A DNA stretch of 64,000 nt from an uncultured bacterium (GTDB lineage: Bacteria > Cyanobacteriota > Vampirovibrionia > Gastranaerophilales > Gastranaerophilaceae), in NCBI GenBank assembly GCA_905216055.1, contig CAJMSH010000001.1, forward strand, positions 124,001-188,000. The letters are read 5' to 3'. Each line of letters starts with the position of its first letter. Position 1 is the stretch's first letter. The notes beneath the pieces are model-generated. The model did no database searches. It saw nothing but the letters and a program-made list of their open reading frames with translations, and had not been told where the DNA came from. This document shows, piece by piece, positions 52,585-61,693 of the stretch. Both the position numbers and the translations under genes were made by a program.

Positions 52585-53648
52585 TAAGAGATTTGATTAA
52601 GCAATTATGGAAAGATAAATTCGCAAGAATTGCGCTAATTGTACTTGGAATAATATATTTTTCATTATTATTTGCAGATTTTATCGCACCTTATACAAAA
52701 GATTTTTCCGACAGGTCTATGGCTTATGTTCCGCCATCAAAGATTTTTACGATTGATGAAAACGGCAAATTTTCAAAACCATATACATATAATTATAAAA
52801 GAGAATTTGACCCGTATAATTTAAAAATTGTTTATACATTAGATAGAAGTCAAAAGCATTATGTTAAATTTTTCGCAAAAGGTCAGTCGTATAAATTTTT
52901 AGGCTTAATCCCTATGAAACGCCATCTTGTAACAACAGATGATAACGGAAGATTGTTTTTATTAGGAACTGATATTAATGGGCGTGATGTCTTTTCAAGA
53001 ATTTTATTCGGGGGAAGAATATCAATGACTATCGGATTTTTAGCACTATTTGTATTATTTCCGATTGGGCTTTTATATGGCGGAATTGCAGGATATTTCG
53101 GCGGAAAAGTCGATATGATTATGATGAGATTTGCAGAAGCTGTTATGTCTATTCCAAGTTTTTATCTCTTAATCATATTAGCTTCCATTTTGCCTTCCGG
53201 AATGACAAGCATTCAAAGGTTTATGCTTATTGTCGTTATCCTTGCTCTTATTGGTTGGGCAGGATTTGCAAGAGTTGTCAGAGGAATGGTTTTGTCTATA
53301 AAAAATCAGGAATATGTGCAGGCTGCTAAATCTATTGGTGCTTCAAATTTTAGAATTATCGTGAAACATATTTTGCCGCAGACTACAAGTTATGTAATCG
53401 TCGCAATAACTTTATCAGTACCTTCTTATATTTTGTCTGAATCAGGTTTGAGCTTTTTAGGACTTGGTATTCAACAACCTGATGCAAGCTGGGGTAATAT
53501 GTTGAAAGAGGCTCAAGAATATACAAATATAATCTATCGCCCTTGGCTTTTGACTCCGGGATTTTTAATTTTTATTGCGGTATTGGCTTTTAACCTTATA
53601 GGTGATACAATAAGAGATGTGCTTGACCCAAAAAGCAAAATAAGATAA
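52581..53648 (+). CDS. Peptide ABC transporter permease, OppC/DppC type
   Basis: 355 residues. After the first helix (RIALIVLGIIYFSLLFADFI) there is an extracytoplasmic stretch of about 95 residues, longer than in most DppC proteins. The transport core follows: LGTDINGRDVFSRILFGGRI, the EAA loop YVQAAKSIGASNFRIIVKHI and LSESGLSFLGLGIQQPDASW. The gene follows OppB by an ATGA overlap. No ATPase gene (oppD/oppF) follows; the next gene is mgtC-like, so the ATPases must be elsewhere. Confidence 0.93.
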   Translation: MIRDLIKQLWKDKFARIALIVLGIIYFSLLFADFIAPYTKDFSDRSMAYVPPSKIFTIDENGKFSKPYTYNYKREFDPYNLKIVYTLDRSQKHYVKFFAKGQSYKFLGLIPMKRHLVTTDDNGRLFLLGTDINGRDVFSRILFGGRISMTIGFLALFVLFPIGLLYGGIAGYFGGKVDMIMMRFAEAVMSIPSFYLLIILASILPSGMTSIQRFMLIVVILALIGWAGFARVVRGMVLSIKNQEYVQAAKSIGASNFRIIVKHILPQTTSYVIVAITLSVPSYILSESGLSFLGLGIQQPDASWGNMLKEAQEYTNIIYRPWLLTPGFLIFIAVLAFNLIGDTIRDVLDPKSKIR

Positions 53649-53669
53649 ACAAAATTTGGAGAAAATTTC

Positions 53670-54389
53670 ATGGATTTATCAAATATTGGCATTGGTTTTG
53701 ATTTGACTTTAATTATAAGAGTTTTATCAGCACTGCTTTTAGGATTTGCGATAGGCCTTGAACGTGAAATGACAAATAAGTATGCAGGTCTGAGAACTAA
53801 TATTTTAGTATGTCTTGGTGCTTGTATATTTACAATAATTTCTATATACGGATTCCCAGAGGTTTCTGTTACGGGAGATGAACTTGGAACACGTGATACA
53901 GCACGTGTAGCTGCACAAGTTGTAACCGGTATCGGTTTTATCGGTGCAGGTACTGTGTTCCGTCATGGTGCAACGGTTTTTGGCCTTACAACTGCCGCTA
54001 CTTTATGGGTTTCAGCAGCTATTGGTATGGCATGTGGTGCAGGAATGTACACTTTGGCTATAATATCAACAGTATTCTCTATAATTGTTCTGGTTTCTAT
54101 CAGACTTTTTGAAAAGAATTTTTTAGTTTCAAGTGCAAAAAATACAAAACGCTTGAAAATGAGTATTTCTTGTATTAATGAAAAATCAAATGCTATTTAT
54201 GATTATATAATTGAAAATAGTAAATATTTGGTTGAAATCTCAAGAAAATTAAGTAAACAAGACGAAAATATAACCAAAATAGTTGTTATTTTTGATTTTG
54301 TTGGGCGTCATCCTATTCAAGATTTGTACAAGACTTATCAAAATATTGATGGAATTGAATCAATATCTATCCAAGAATTCAACGAATAG
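53670..54389 (+). CDS. MgtC/SapB family membrane protein
   Basis: 239 residues. Five hydrophobic segments carry the MgtC pattern: RVLSALLLGFAIGLERE, KYAGLRTNILVCLGACIFT, ARVAAQVVTGIGFIGAG, TVFRHGATVFGLTTAATLW and VSAAIGMACGAGMYTLA. The C-terminal 80 residues form an ACT-like soluble domain. MgtC proteins affect magnesium homeostasis and ATP synthase activity in other bacteria; the role here is not known. GGAG precedes the ATG. It may be read through from the ABC operon (21-base gap). Confidence 0.92.
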   Translation: MDLSNIGIGFDLTLIIRVLSALLLGFAIGLEREMTNKYAGLRTNILVCLGACIFTIISIYGFPEVSVTGDELGTRDTARVAAQVVTGIGFIGAGTVFRHGATVFGLTTAATLWVSAAIGMACGAGMYTLAIISTVFSIIVLVSIRLFEKNFLVSSAKNTKRLKMSISCINEKSNAIYDYIIENSKYLVEISRKLSKQDENITKIVVIFDFVGRHPIQDLYKTYQNIDGIESISIQEFNE

Positions 54390-54390
54390 G

Positions 54391-54620
54391 GAGCGTGCCG
54401 CTCCACCCGCCACATCAGACTTTTGCTTAGATTTCTCAAGGCAACGTGAAAGAAGAGCGTAGCCGCTCAGCCCGCCACATCAGACTTTGGTTTGAGTTTA
54501 TTAAGGCACCGTGAAAGAAGAGCGTGCCGCTCCACCTGCCAATCAGGCTTTGGTTAGAAGCTTTCAAACAATGTAATAGACGAGCTTGTAGCTACTTCGA
54601 TAGTTACTTAGCTGGTTGGA
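54391..54620. repeat. GC-rich degenerate tandem repeat, about 64 bp, 3 to 4 copies
   Basis: Units begin at 54391 (64 bp), 54455 (65 bp) and 54520 (62 bp). A fourth, decayed unit begins at 54582. Each opens with a small palindrome (GAGCGTGCCGCTC or GAGCGTAGCCGCTC), then CCCGCCACATCAGACTTT or a variant, and ends near CGTGAAAGAA. The base composition is far richer in GC than the flanks. No open frame explains it. It fills the convergent gap between mgtC and the UbiB-like gene. Confidence 0.8.
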
Positions 54621-54627
54621 CAAATAT

Positions 54628-57330
54628 TTATTCTTCTTCAAAATTTTTCAAAATATCTTCTTCTTTAATTTCAGGCCCTGGCATATTTTGTTTCATTTTA
54701 TATGTTAAATATTCTTCGCTGTTTGTTTTTAACATATTTTTATTTCTCAAGAAATTCATTGCTTCTTTTGTAGACATTTGTGTTAAATTCTTGGTTTCTT
54801 GAATTGTATTTGCTGATTGTAATTTTATTCCTATTTCTGCCATATCTTTTGTTGCATTTGTTATTGCGGCAACCATTTCTGCTTTAGAGGAATCATCCCA
54901 GTTTTTGTCTCCATATTTTTTCTCAAAGAATGATTCAACTAGATCTTCAAATGAATTTCTAGCGGAAATTTTTGCTTTGTTTAAATTTAGTTGAGTGTTA
55001 TTTGGAATAATATTGTATTTCCTTAAAATGTTGTCTGATAAAGCATAGAATGTATCCATATTCATAGAATTGATTTTTGTTTTGTTGTCAAAGAAGAAGG
55101 TTCTTAAATCATTTTCTACTTTTGTAAGAGCTTCTTCTTTAGAAAGTCCTTTAGGCAATATAGCATCTTGCAAAACAATGTTTGCTAAATCTTTAGTATT
55201 ACCGTTTTTAATAAAGCCAACGATTTTTAAAGATGTCATTGCTTGCTCTTTGCTTAATTTAATTGTATTTCCTGTATCAATCAAAGTTAATAATTTGCCT
55301 TTTCCTGATTTTAGAGCCTCTAAATTAATGAAAATGTTTCCTGGGTGGATGTCTGCGTGAATAACTTTTCCATTCTTATCTACTTTTGCAAATTGTTCTA
55401 CTTGTAAATCAATGTATGTTTTTAGTAATTTTTTAATTTGTGAAGGAGTCATATCAAAGTCTTCAAATTCTGGAGCTCTTGATTTGATTTTCTTCATTTT
55501 TTCTTCATAGTATTCTAATTGTGGTTTTGACCATGTTTCATCTGGGTATTTCTTTAATTCATTTTTATAGAATTTAACCATTCTTTCACAGTTGTAATAA
55601 TCAACAAGAGTTTTTACGCTTATGCCAGGTGCTTTTTCCATTATGTATATTCCAGGCTTAGCTTCCATTGGAACAACGACATCTGCAACTTTGCTGTATT
55701 TTTTCAATTCTTTTGCAGCGTTCATTTCGTTTACGAAATCAACTTCTTTTGAAATTCCTTCTGCTAAATCATTAATGTTTTTAATTAAGTATTTTTGATT
55801 ATCATCCAGTTTGTCTAAAGGAGTATCACCTGTGATAAGTTTAATAAATTTTTCTTTATCTTTAGCGATTTTTTCCGCGTTTATACCATTTTTTAGGATT
55901 TTAATACAAACTTCTTTACCTGATGAATTTTTTGCTAAATATGTTTCAGCTACTGTTCCTACACCAAGAAGTTTTGATATTTTGTATTCAGATGTTCCCC
56001 AGAGTTTGTTAATATGTTCTTGAGCTTCTTCAAGCGTTCTTGTAGGTGGACAATTTTCTCTTAGGGCTTCTGAGATTCTTTCGTATTGGTTGTATTCTCC
56101 TGAAAGTAAGCCTTTATTTTTGATTTGTAAGAATTTGACTGCAAATATATTTTCATCTGTTAAATTCTTTATGATTTCGTCCATATTATCGCTAGAATAT
56201 AATTTTTCCGGAGTTATTATTTTTTTGATAGCTTCAGAATTAAGCATAGTATCTTCAAGTTCTTGGTAAGCTGATTTTGAAGATGGAAGATCTGGAAGTT
56301 CCAATTTTGTATTTTTTAGTTTATTTACAACTTTATCCAAATTTTTGCCTAAAACATGGCTGAAATGAGCTTTTTTGAATGCCGGTACTGCTATTGCTGC
56401 TGTCGCAAGTGTGTTTACAACTGCATTATCTTTGAATGATTGAGCAAAATCATTCAAGGATTTGTCTTTATTGCCTTTGTTGTTTGTTGCGTATCTTAGT
56501 CCTGTTGTTGCTAAAATGTATGCAGGAACCCCGATTATACCACCTGCTAATGCTGTTACAGGGACTAAAATGCCGTTTAGCGCTCCTGTTAAGAAGTTTT
56601 TGAAGTTCGTTTTTTGTCTTGCTTTTCTAGCTTTTTTCTTTGCGGCTTTTAGTTCTTTTTTATCTGTGAAAGCTTTTTTATCAACCTTAAATTCTTTAGA
56701 ACCTATTCTTTCAGCTTTTGTAATTGTTAATTTTGTAATTCCGCCGATAATTCCAAGAATTGGAAGCATAAATAATGTTGCTTTTGTTTTTGATTTTAAA
56801 ATGTCATCAATAGATAAAAATCGTTTAAGGTATATGTTATCTGTATTATTTTTTATCTTTTTGATAAATTGAGGTATTGCGTTTAATTTATCTTGAGCTT
56901 GGTATTTTTTGACAAAATTATTGCCTAAATAGTAACCTGTAATTGTTGTAGCTGCAGTTGCTGTATCTGCAAATGTTTGAACTGAATTTTGTTGAGAATT
57001 TTTGTATTTTGCAATAGTTTCTTTTACGTTTTCTTCAGAAATCTCTCCTTTTTCGAATTTATCAATTTCTTTTTCTACTGCTTTTGAGCCAAGACCTATA
57101 TTAGTTTTATTTTTCAAAAAATTATAAAATTTTCTAATAAGTCCATTGTTCTTTTTCTCTTTTACAAATTCATCGCGTATGGTAGAATTTGTAACAGAAA
57201 CTTGTGGTTGATTAGAAGTTGTGGTTTGACTGATTTTTGCATTACTATTTACGGCATTATTTGCCGGTTGTGAGGTAATGTAATATTCAGATTGCCCTTT
57301 TTTATTTAAAAAATTATCTATTCCAGACAT
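54628..57330 (-). CDS. UbiB/ABC1 (COQ8-like) kinase fused to an N-terminal membrane region
   Basis: 900 residues. The N-terminal 440 have an Asn/Ser-rich head, helices with hydrophobic segments (ATLFMLPILGIIGGITKLTI near 195, GILVPVTALAGGIIGVPAYI near 255) and Lys-rich loops. From about 445 an atypical kinase follows: YKISKLLGVGTVAETYLAK (Ala- and Gly-rich loop), VCIKILKNG (Lys near 472), EVDFVNEMNAAKEL, IMEKAPGISV, the catalytic loop KVIHADIHPGNIF near 657 and LLTLIDTGNTI near 682 (DFG equivalent). UbiB kinases support ubiquinone synthesis or lipid homeostasis, but the usual N-terminal KxGQ region is replaced here. Its N-terminal style matches the large membrane protein next to it. Confidence 0.85.
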   Translation of the reverse strand: MSGIDNFLNKKGQSEYYITSQPANNAVNSNAKISQTTTSNQPQVSVTNSTIRDEFVKEKKNNGLIRKFYNFLKNKTNIGLGSKAVEKEIDKFEKGEISEENVKETIAKYKNSQQNSVQTFADTATAATTITGYYLGNNFVKKYQAQDKLNAIPQFIKKIKNNTDNIYLKRFLSIDDILKSKTKATLFMLPILGIIGGITKLTITKAERIGSKEFKVDKKAFTDKKELKAAKKKARKARQKTNFKNFLTGALNGILVPVTALAGGIIGVPAYILATTGLRYATNNKGNKDKSLNDFAQSFKDNAVVNTLATAAIAVPAFKKAHFSHVLGKNLDKVVNKLKNTKLELPDLPSSKSAYQELEDTMLNSEAIKKIITPEKLYSSDNMDEIIKNLTDENIFAVKFLQIKNKGLLSGEYNQYERISEALRENCPPTRTLEEAQEHINKLWGTSEYKISKLLGVGTVAETYLAKNSSGKEVCIKILKNGINAEKIAKDKEKFIKLITGDTPLDKLDDNQKYLIKNINDLAEGISKEVDFVNEMNAAKELKKYSKVADVVVPMEAKPGIYIMEKAPGISVKTLVDYYNCERMVKFYKNELKKYPDETWSKPQLEYYEEKMKKIKSRAPEFEDFDMTPSQIKKLLKTYIDLQVEQFAKVDKNGKVIHADIHPGNIFINLEALKSGKGKLLTLIDTGNTIKLSKEQAMTSLKIVGFIKNGNTKDLANIVLQDAILPKGLSKEEALTKVENDLRTFFFDNKTKINSMNMDTFYALSDNILRKYNIIPNNTQLNLNKAKISARNSFEDLVESFFEKKYGDKNWDDSSKAEMVAAITNATKDMAEIGIKLQSANTIQETKNLTQMSTKEAMNFLRNKNMLKTNSEEYLTYKMKQNMPGPEIKEEDILKNFEEE

Positions 57331-57423
57331 GATTTTTCCCTAATTATAATAAAAATTGGGAATATTATTTTTTGCTTAATTCATTTATAATTGTTAATTA
57401 ATATAAATATTCTTACGCAAAAT

Positions 57424-60400
57424 TTATTGTTTTATTCTTGCAAGCAAATTTGTGTTTGTATTGGTATTGTTATTAGTATTGGATTTTGCAGGCTTTTGTA
57501 GTGGCTCTGTCGGTTCAATATTTGCGTAATATCTTGGATCATCAAGAGATTCTATTGCTTTCATTACACCTAATCTACCTGCTTTTAGTTGCATATCGGC
57601 AAGCCATGATTCTATTGCATAAGTTAGTGCAAGTGTAAATACTGTCCAAGATATACCAAGAGCCGCAATCGTATTTTTTAATCCAGGGGTTATTAAAATA
57701 TTGCCGATTTTTCCTGTTTTAACAAGTTTTATAAATTCATCCGGATGTTCATTAAATTCTTTTATTAATGTTGTCCAAATTTTTTGCATTTCTTCTTTTG
57801 GAATATTGTCAAGAATTTTTTCAACCTTAGGAAGAATTTTCAGCATTGTTTCTTTATTTATACTTGAAAATCCAATGTTTTCCATTTGTCGCGCAAATTG
57901 TTCATCTGTAAGACTTTCAATATGTGTTTTAAATGATTGAAGTGATTTTTTAGGATTTATTGCGTCTTTTGGAATATTTTGGTATATATCTTTAATTGTA
58001 AATGCTTTAATTTTATCTTTTGTTTGACTGAATATATTTAAAGCATCATTGATTGTAAGATTTGTTGTTCCTGGTTTTATCTCTATATTGAATTTGTTAA
58101 GTTCTTTTCTAATTTCTTCATTTACCGGAATTTCTTTTGTTTTAAGCATATTTAGCATATTACTTAATTCCGGATTTTTGTTTATAGCTTCAGGAATATT
58201 TTTTAATTCATTTGAAATTTGTTCAAGTGTATTTATTGCTTCAGTTACGTTTTTGTGGCTGAAAAGATTATCTATTTGTTTATCTATTTTATTGTTAAAG
58301 ATAGCTTCATTATTTCCGTTGATAAGTTCATCTAATGTCGTAAATGCTTTTTCGACTTTGGCTTGTGGAATTTTTGTTTTTAATTCCGGAATATTATTAT
58401 ATAATTCTGTGATACTTGATTTTAAATCAGCCAGTGGAATTTCTTTGAAAGCATCATGAATATTTGAATAAAATTTGTTAATTTTTTCTCTGCCAATAGT
58501 ATTTTCTACAATTTTGCGTAATGCAGAGTATGCTTTGTCATAATTTTCTTTTGACATATTTTTGATGTTTTTAGGATTTAGCAATATATCAAGCATATCT
58601 GCACGTGTAGCAGGATTTGCAATATTTATTTGCTCTAAAACTTTATCAACTTTTTCTGCCGCATTTTTATCTTTTAGCATTAAATATGATTTTATGGTTT
58701 TTCTAAATTTGTATATTTGAGCAAATTGCTCATTTGCTGGGACTTTTCTTAATTCTGTAGTTGAATTTTGCAAGTTTTTATAAGCTTTAGATATTATATC
58801 GGATACAGAATCATTTTGAAGGTTAATCCCTTTTAATATAGTTGCAGCAGGTTTATATTTTACATTTGTTCCGCCAACTTTGTATGGAATATTTTTGTCT
58901 ACGTTGTTTAGATATTTTTTGAACCATTTGCTTTGTAATTTTTCGCTTGATTTACTGAAGAAATTTATTGCTTTTTCAAGGACTTTTGAGCCTGAAAGTT
59001 TGCCTTTTTTAACTTGTGTTCCAATATAAATAAAAGGTGTTAAAAGAGCAAGTAAGCCGCCGTAAGTAACAATAGGTTGTGCAATTTCTACTGCGGCTTC
59101 CATTGATTCTGAATATGCTTGTGAATTGTCATCAACTTTTTCAAATGTGTTGAATAATTTTCTTTGTAAATTTTTTGCATCTCTAAGTTGTTCTTCAGTT
59201 ACGTCTTGTTTTTGGAGTTGTTCCTGAAGAAGTTTGTTTTGCTTAAATTCGGTATTTTTGTATTTTTCGTATGCGTAGTATTGTTTTAATACTGTTGGAA
59301 TAAACATTGCATACTCTTTAATTTTTGATTCAGGTTTTTTAGTGCTTTTTACGTTTTTTACTTCTTCGTAGTCTTCTTCTGTATATCCTATAAAGTTTCT
59401 TGGATCTTTTTCCAGTTCTCGTTTTGCTGTATATCTGCCAGCTCTGGCTGAAGATTTTTGTAATTTTAAGCCTATCAAAAGCCCTGCAAAACCTGTTACA
59501 ATAGAGCCTATACCGCCTATTATACCTTTACTACCCCATTTATGGGCACTTAATCCTGTAATTGTTTGTTTTGCAGTTTTTATTAAGTCTTTTGGAACTC
59601 TGCGGTTTTGCCCTATAGTATTATTTACATCTTTAAATCTTGCTTGTTTTAAATCATTCATATATGAAGTGAAAAATTGCTTCCATTTGATATGGTATCC
59701 AGGTGCATTTTCTTTTAATTTTGAGAATTCTTTGTATAATTCTTTAGTTTTTTCAGAACCGTTTTTATTAACTTTGCTGCTAATAATTTTCTTTAGTATG
59801 CCTGTTTTATTTAGAATTGTGCTTATAACAAGACCTACACCTGCGCCTAAAAATGGTGTTCCGTTAATCAGAACTTGTGATGCAACTTCCATATTTTCGG
59901 AATATTTTTCAGCTTCATTGTTGATTATTCTGACTGTTCTTTGTAAAACTTCTTGGTCTTTTTTCGCTTGAGTAAGTTCTTCAGGAGATAATTCCCGTGT
60001 TACTTTTTTAGATTCATCTGTGTCATTTTTAATTGCTTTTTTGTATGCTTTTCTATCTTTAAACAGGTTTATAATACTTGGAATCATTCCTGTTTTAAGT
60101 TTGTCTTTATGTGATTGTTTTTTTAGTTCAGGATGAGCGGCAATTTCTTGTTTTGCTTTTTCAATTTGTTCAGGTGTATAATTTACGAATGCTTTTGGAT
60201 CTTCAAGTGCTTTTCTCGCTTGAAAACGTGCAATTTTTGAGCTGTCTACTTGAAGCTTGGCTGCATATATATTAGATGCAACAAAAGAAAATAAAAATGC
60301 TGCGATAGCACCATATTTCCCTATTTTAACTTTATGTCTAAGAGGAGCAATGTCTTTTTTGTATTGTTTGTAAAATTTCATTGCTTCGTCTTTTAGTGTT

Positions 60401-60876
60401 GGATCTTTTATCCTTTTTATATTATTTTCATTTGTAAGTTCCCAAGGTCTGAATTTTGGATTTTTTGTTCCGTTTGAGGTGTTGAACTCTGTGATTTTTT
60501 GGCTAAGTTTTATTGCGTCTTCATTGTTTGAGAGATTGTTTTGAAGCTCCCATTTCTTTTTATAAAAGGGATTGACAATGTATTTAGCATAAGCTATTGT
60601 GCTTCCCAACGCTGTTATTATTGGAATTCCGGCAACAATTGGCTGGACTGCTGTTTCAACATTTTCAGCAACGCTTTCTGAGTGGTTATCCATTATATCA
60701 ACAACATCAATTATGTTTTTCCCGAGAGCTTTTGCCTTTGCAAGTTCTTCATCGCTATATTGACGTTTTTGATATAGGGCCTCACGTTTTGCCTGTTCTT
60801 GTTTTTGGTTTTCTTCCCATTTATTAAAATTATTTTTATTTTTTGCTATTTGAGAGAGCGAATTGAAAAAATCCAT
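57424..60876 (-). CDS. 1150-residue membrane protein with three internal repeats
   Basis: Three repeats can be aligned. Each opens with a helix such as SDEELAKAKALGKN (near 39), SPEELTQAKKDQEV (297) or TEEQLRDAKNLQRK (558). A motif like DNHSESVAENVETAVQ (62), EAEKYSENMEVASQV (320) or DNSQAYSESMEAAVE (582) comes next, leading into a hydrophobic segment. Each closes with LQVDSSKIARFQARKALEDP (207), LQKSSARAGRYTAKRELEKD (472) or MQLKAGRLGVMKAIESLDDP (1092), followed by an F/Y-x-x-Y/I-T/E-P/E tail. The third repeat carries an insertion of about 350 helical residues (690-1070). About six membrane helices are likely. There is no known domain. Probably a lineage-specific envelope structure. Confidence 0.68.
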   Translation of the reverse strand: MDFFNSLSQIAKNKNNFNKWEENQKQEQAKREALYQKRQYSDEELAKAKALGKNIIDVVDIMDNHSESVAENVETAVQPIVAGIPIITALGSTIAYAKYIVNPFYKKKWELQNNLSNNEDAIKLSQKITEFNTSNGTKNPKFRPWELTNENNIKRIKDPTLKDEAMKFYKQYKKDIAPLRHKVKIGKYGAIAAFLFSFVASNIYAAKLQVDSSKIARFQARKALEDPKAFVNYTPEQIEKAKQEIAAHPELKKQSHKDKLKTGMIPSIINLFKDRKAYKKAIKNDTDESKKVTRELSPEELTQAKKDQEVLQRTVRIINNEAEKYSENMEVASQVLINGTPFLGAGVGLVISTILNKTGILKKIISSKVNKNGSEKTKELYKEFSKLKENAPGYHIKWKQFFTSYMNDLKQARFKDVNNTIGQNRRVPKDLIKTAKQTITGLSAHKWGSKGIIGGIGSIVTGFAGLLIGLKLQKSSARAGRYTAKRELEKDPRNFIGYTEEDYEEVKNVKSTKKPESKIKEYAMFIPTVLKQYYAYEKYKNTEFKQNKLLQEQLQKQDVTEEQLRDAKNLQRKLFNTFEKVDDNSQAYSESMEAAVEIAQPIVTYGGLLALLTPFIYIGTQVKKGKLSGSKVLEKAINFFSKSSEKLQSKWFKKYLNNVDKNIPYKVGGTNVKYKPAATILKGINLQNDSVSDIISKAYKNLQNSTTELRKVPANEQFAQIYKFRKTIKSYLMLKDKNAAEKVDKVLEQINIANPATRADMLDILLNPKNIKNMSKENYDKAYSALRKIVENTIGREKINKFYSNIHDAFKEIPLADLKSSITELYNNIPELKTKIPQAKVEKAFTTLDELINGNNEAIFNNKIDKQIDNLFSHKNVTEAINTLEQISNELKNIPEAINKNPELSNMLNMLKTKEIPVNEEIRKELNKFNIEIKPGTTNLTINDALNIFSQTKDKIKAFTIKDIYQNIPKDAINPKKSLQSFKTHIESLTDEQFARQMENIGFSSINKETMLKILPKVEKILDNIPKEEMQKIWTTLIKEFNEHPDEFIKLVKTGKIGNILITPGLKNTIAALGISWTVFTLALTYAIESWLADMQLKAGRLGVMKAIESLDDPRYYANIEPTEPLQKPAKSNTNNNTNTNTNLLARIKQ

Positions 60877-60943
60877 AGTATTCCTGTATTTATTCCCCTA
60901 TATATTATATAAATACAGAATGAAAAAATTTTTGCGTAATTTG

Positions 60944-61609
60944 TTAATTTTTGTAAACTGGAACAATGATTTCAAATTCTGTTGTTTCAGGTGTAGATTT
61001 GTTTAATCTTAAAATGGCGTTTTGTGCTTTAAGATTTTCAACACATATATGAAGTCCAAGCCCGCTTCCTGTCGGCTTTGTTGTATAGCCTTCTTCAAAT
61101 ATGGATTTTTGTTTTTCTTTTGAGATTGGTGCGCCGTTATTTGAAATTTTTATGTAAACATTTTTGGTATCTTTTTCAAGGTTTATGTTTATTTCACCTT
61201 TTTTTTCTATTGCTTCAATTGCATTTTTTATTATGTTTACGATGCAGGCAAGAAATTTATTTTCATCGATATAGACATCTTCTGTTGTATTAATTTTTTT
61301 ATTTATTTTTATATCTTTGTCATGAATATATACTTTTGATAAGGCTATTCCTTCTTCCAGTATTGTTTTTATATCGCAGACTTTTTGAGAAATATTATTT
61401 AAGGATTTTAAATCTATTAAAGAATTATTCATTATTTTAAGGGATTTGCTTATACAATCAAGAGCGTTATTGATTGATTTGTTTTCAAGTCCTTCTTGTT
61501 CAAGATTTTTCCTAATTATTTGAGTATAAATTTCACAGATAGAGAGATGATTTCTGATTTCGTGTGCTACACATCTTGATTGTTTGTAAATTAAATTTGT
61601 ATCGTTCAT
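60944..61609 (-). CDS. Soluble histidine kinase without sensor domain
   Basis: 221 residues. The HisKA-like H-box CVAHEIRNHLSICEIY has phospho-acceptor His16, almost at the N-terminus. The HATPase domain includes ACIVNIIKNAIEAIEKKGE (N box), KISNNGAPISKEKQ (G1 box, with Asn for the usual Asp) and TTKPTGSGLGLHICVENL (G2). There is no membrane helix and no room for an input domain, so it must receive its signal from a partner or a cytosolic ligand. It lies just downstream of the response regulator gene but behind a hairpin terminator. GAGGCAAG precedes the ATG. Confidence 0.87.
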   Translation of the reverse strand: MNDTNLIYKQSRCVAHEIRNHLSICEIYTQIIRKNLEQEGLENKSINNALDCISKSLKIMNNSLIDLKSLNNISQKVCDIKTILEEGIALSKVYIHDKDIKINKKINTTEDVYIDENKFLACIVNIIKNAIEAIEKKGEININLEKDTKNVYIKISNNGAPISKEKQKSIFEEGYTTKPTGSGLGLHICVENLKAQNAILRLNKSTPETTEFEIIVPVYKN

Positions 61610-61621
61610 TCTTGCCTCTTT

Positions 61622-61665
61622 GTAAAAAATTAAAGGTTCAGCTTTTTATGCGGCTGAACCTTTAA
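61622..61665 (-). terminator. Terminator between the response regulator and the kinase genes
   Basis: Perfect 11-base stem AAAGGTTCAGC / GCTGAACCTTT followed on the minus strand by a T-run. It would end most regulator transcripts before the kinase gene unless read through. Confidence 0.8.
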
Positions 61666-61693
61666 ATACCTATAATTAGTATTATATAATTGT

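Noticed and set aside
54524..54802. 92-codon frame across the tandem repeat and the UbiB gene end
   Set aside because: Antisense to the conserved end of the kinase protein and partly built from the repeat; no ribosome binding site.
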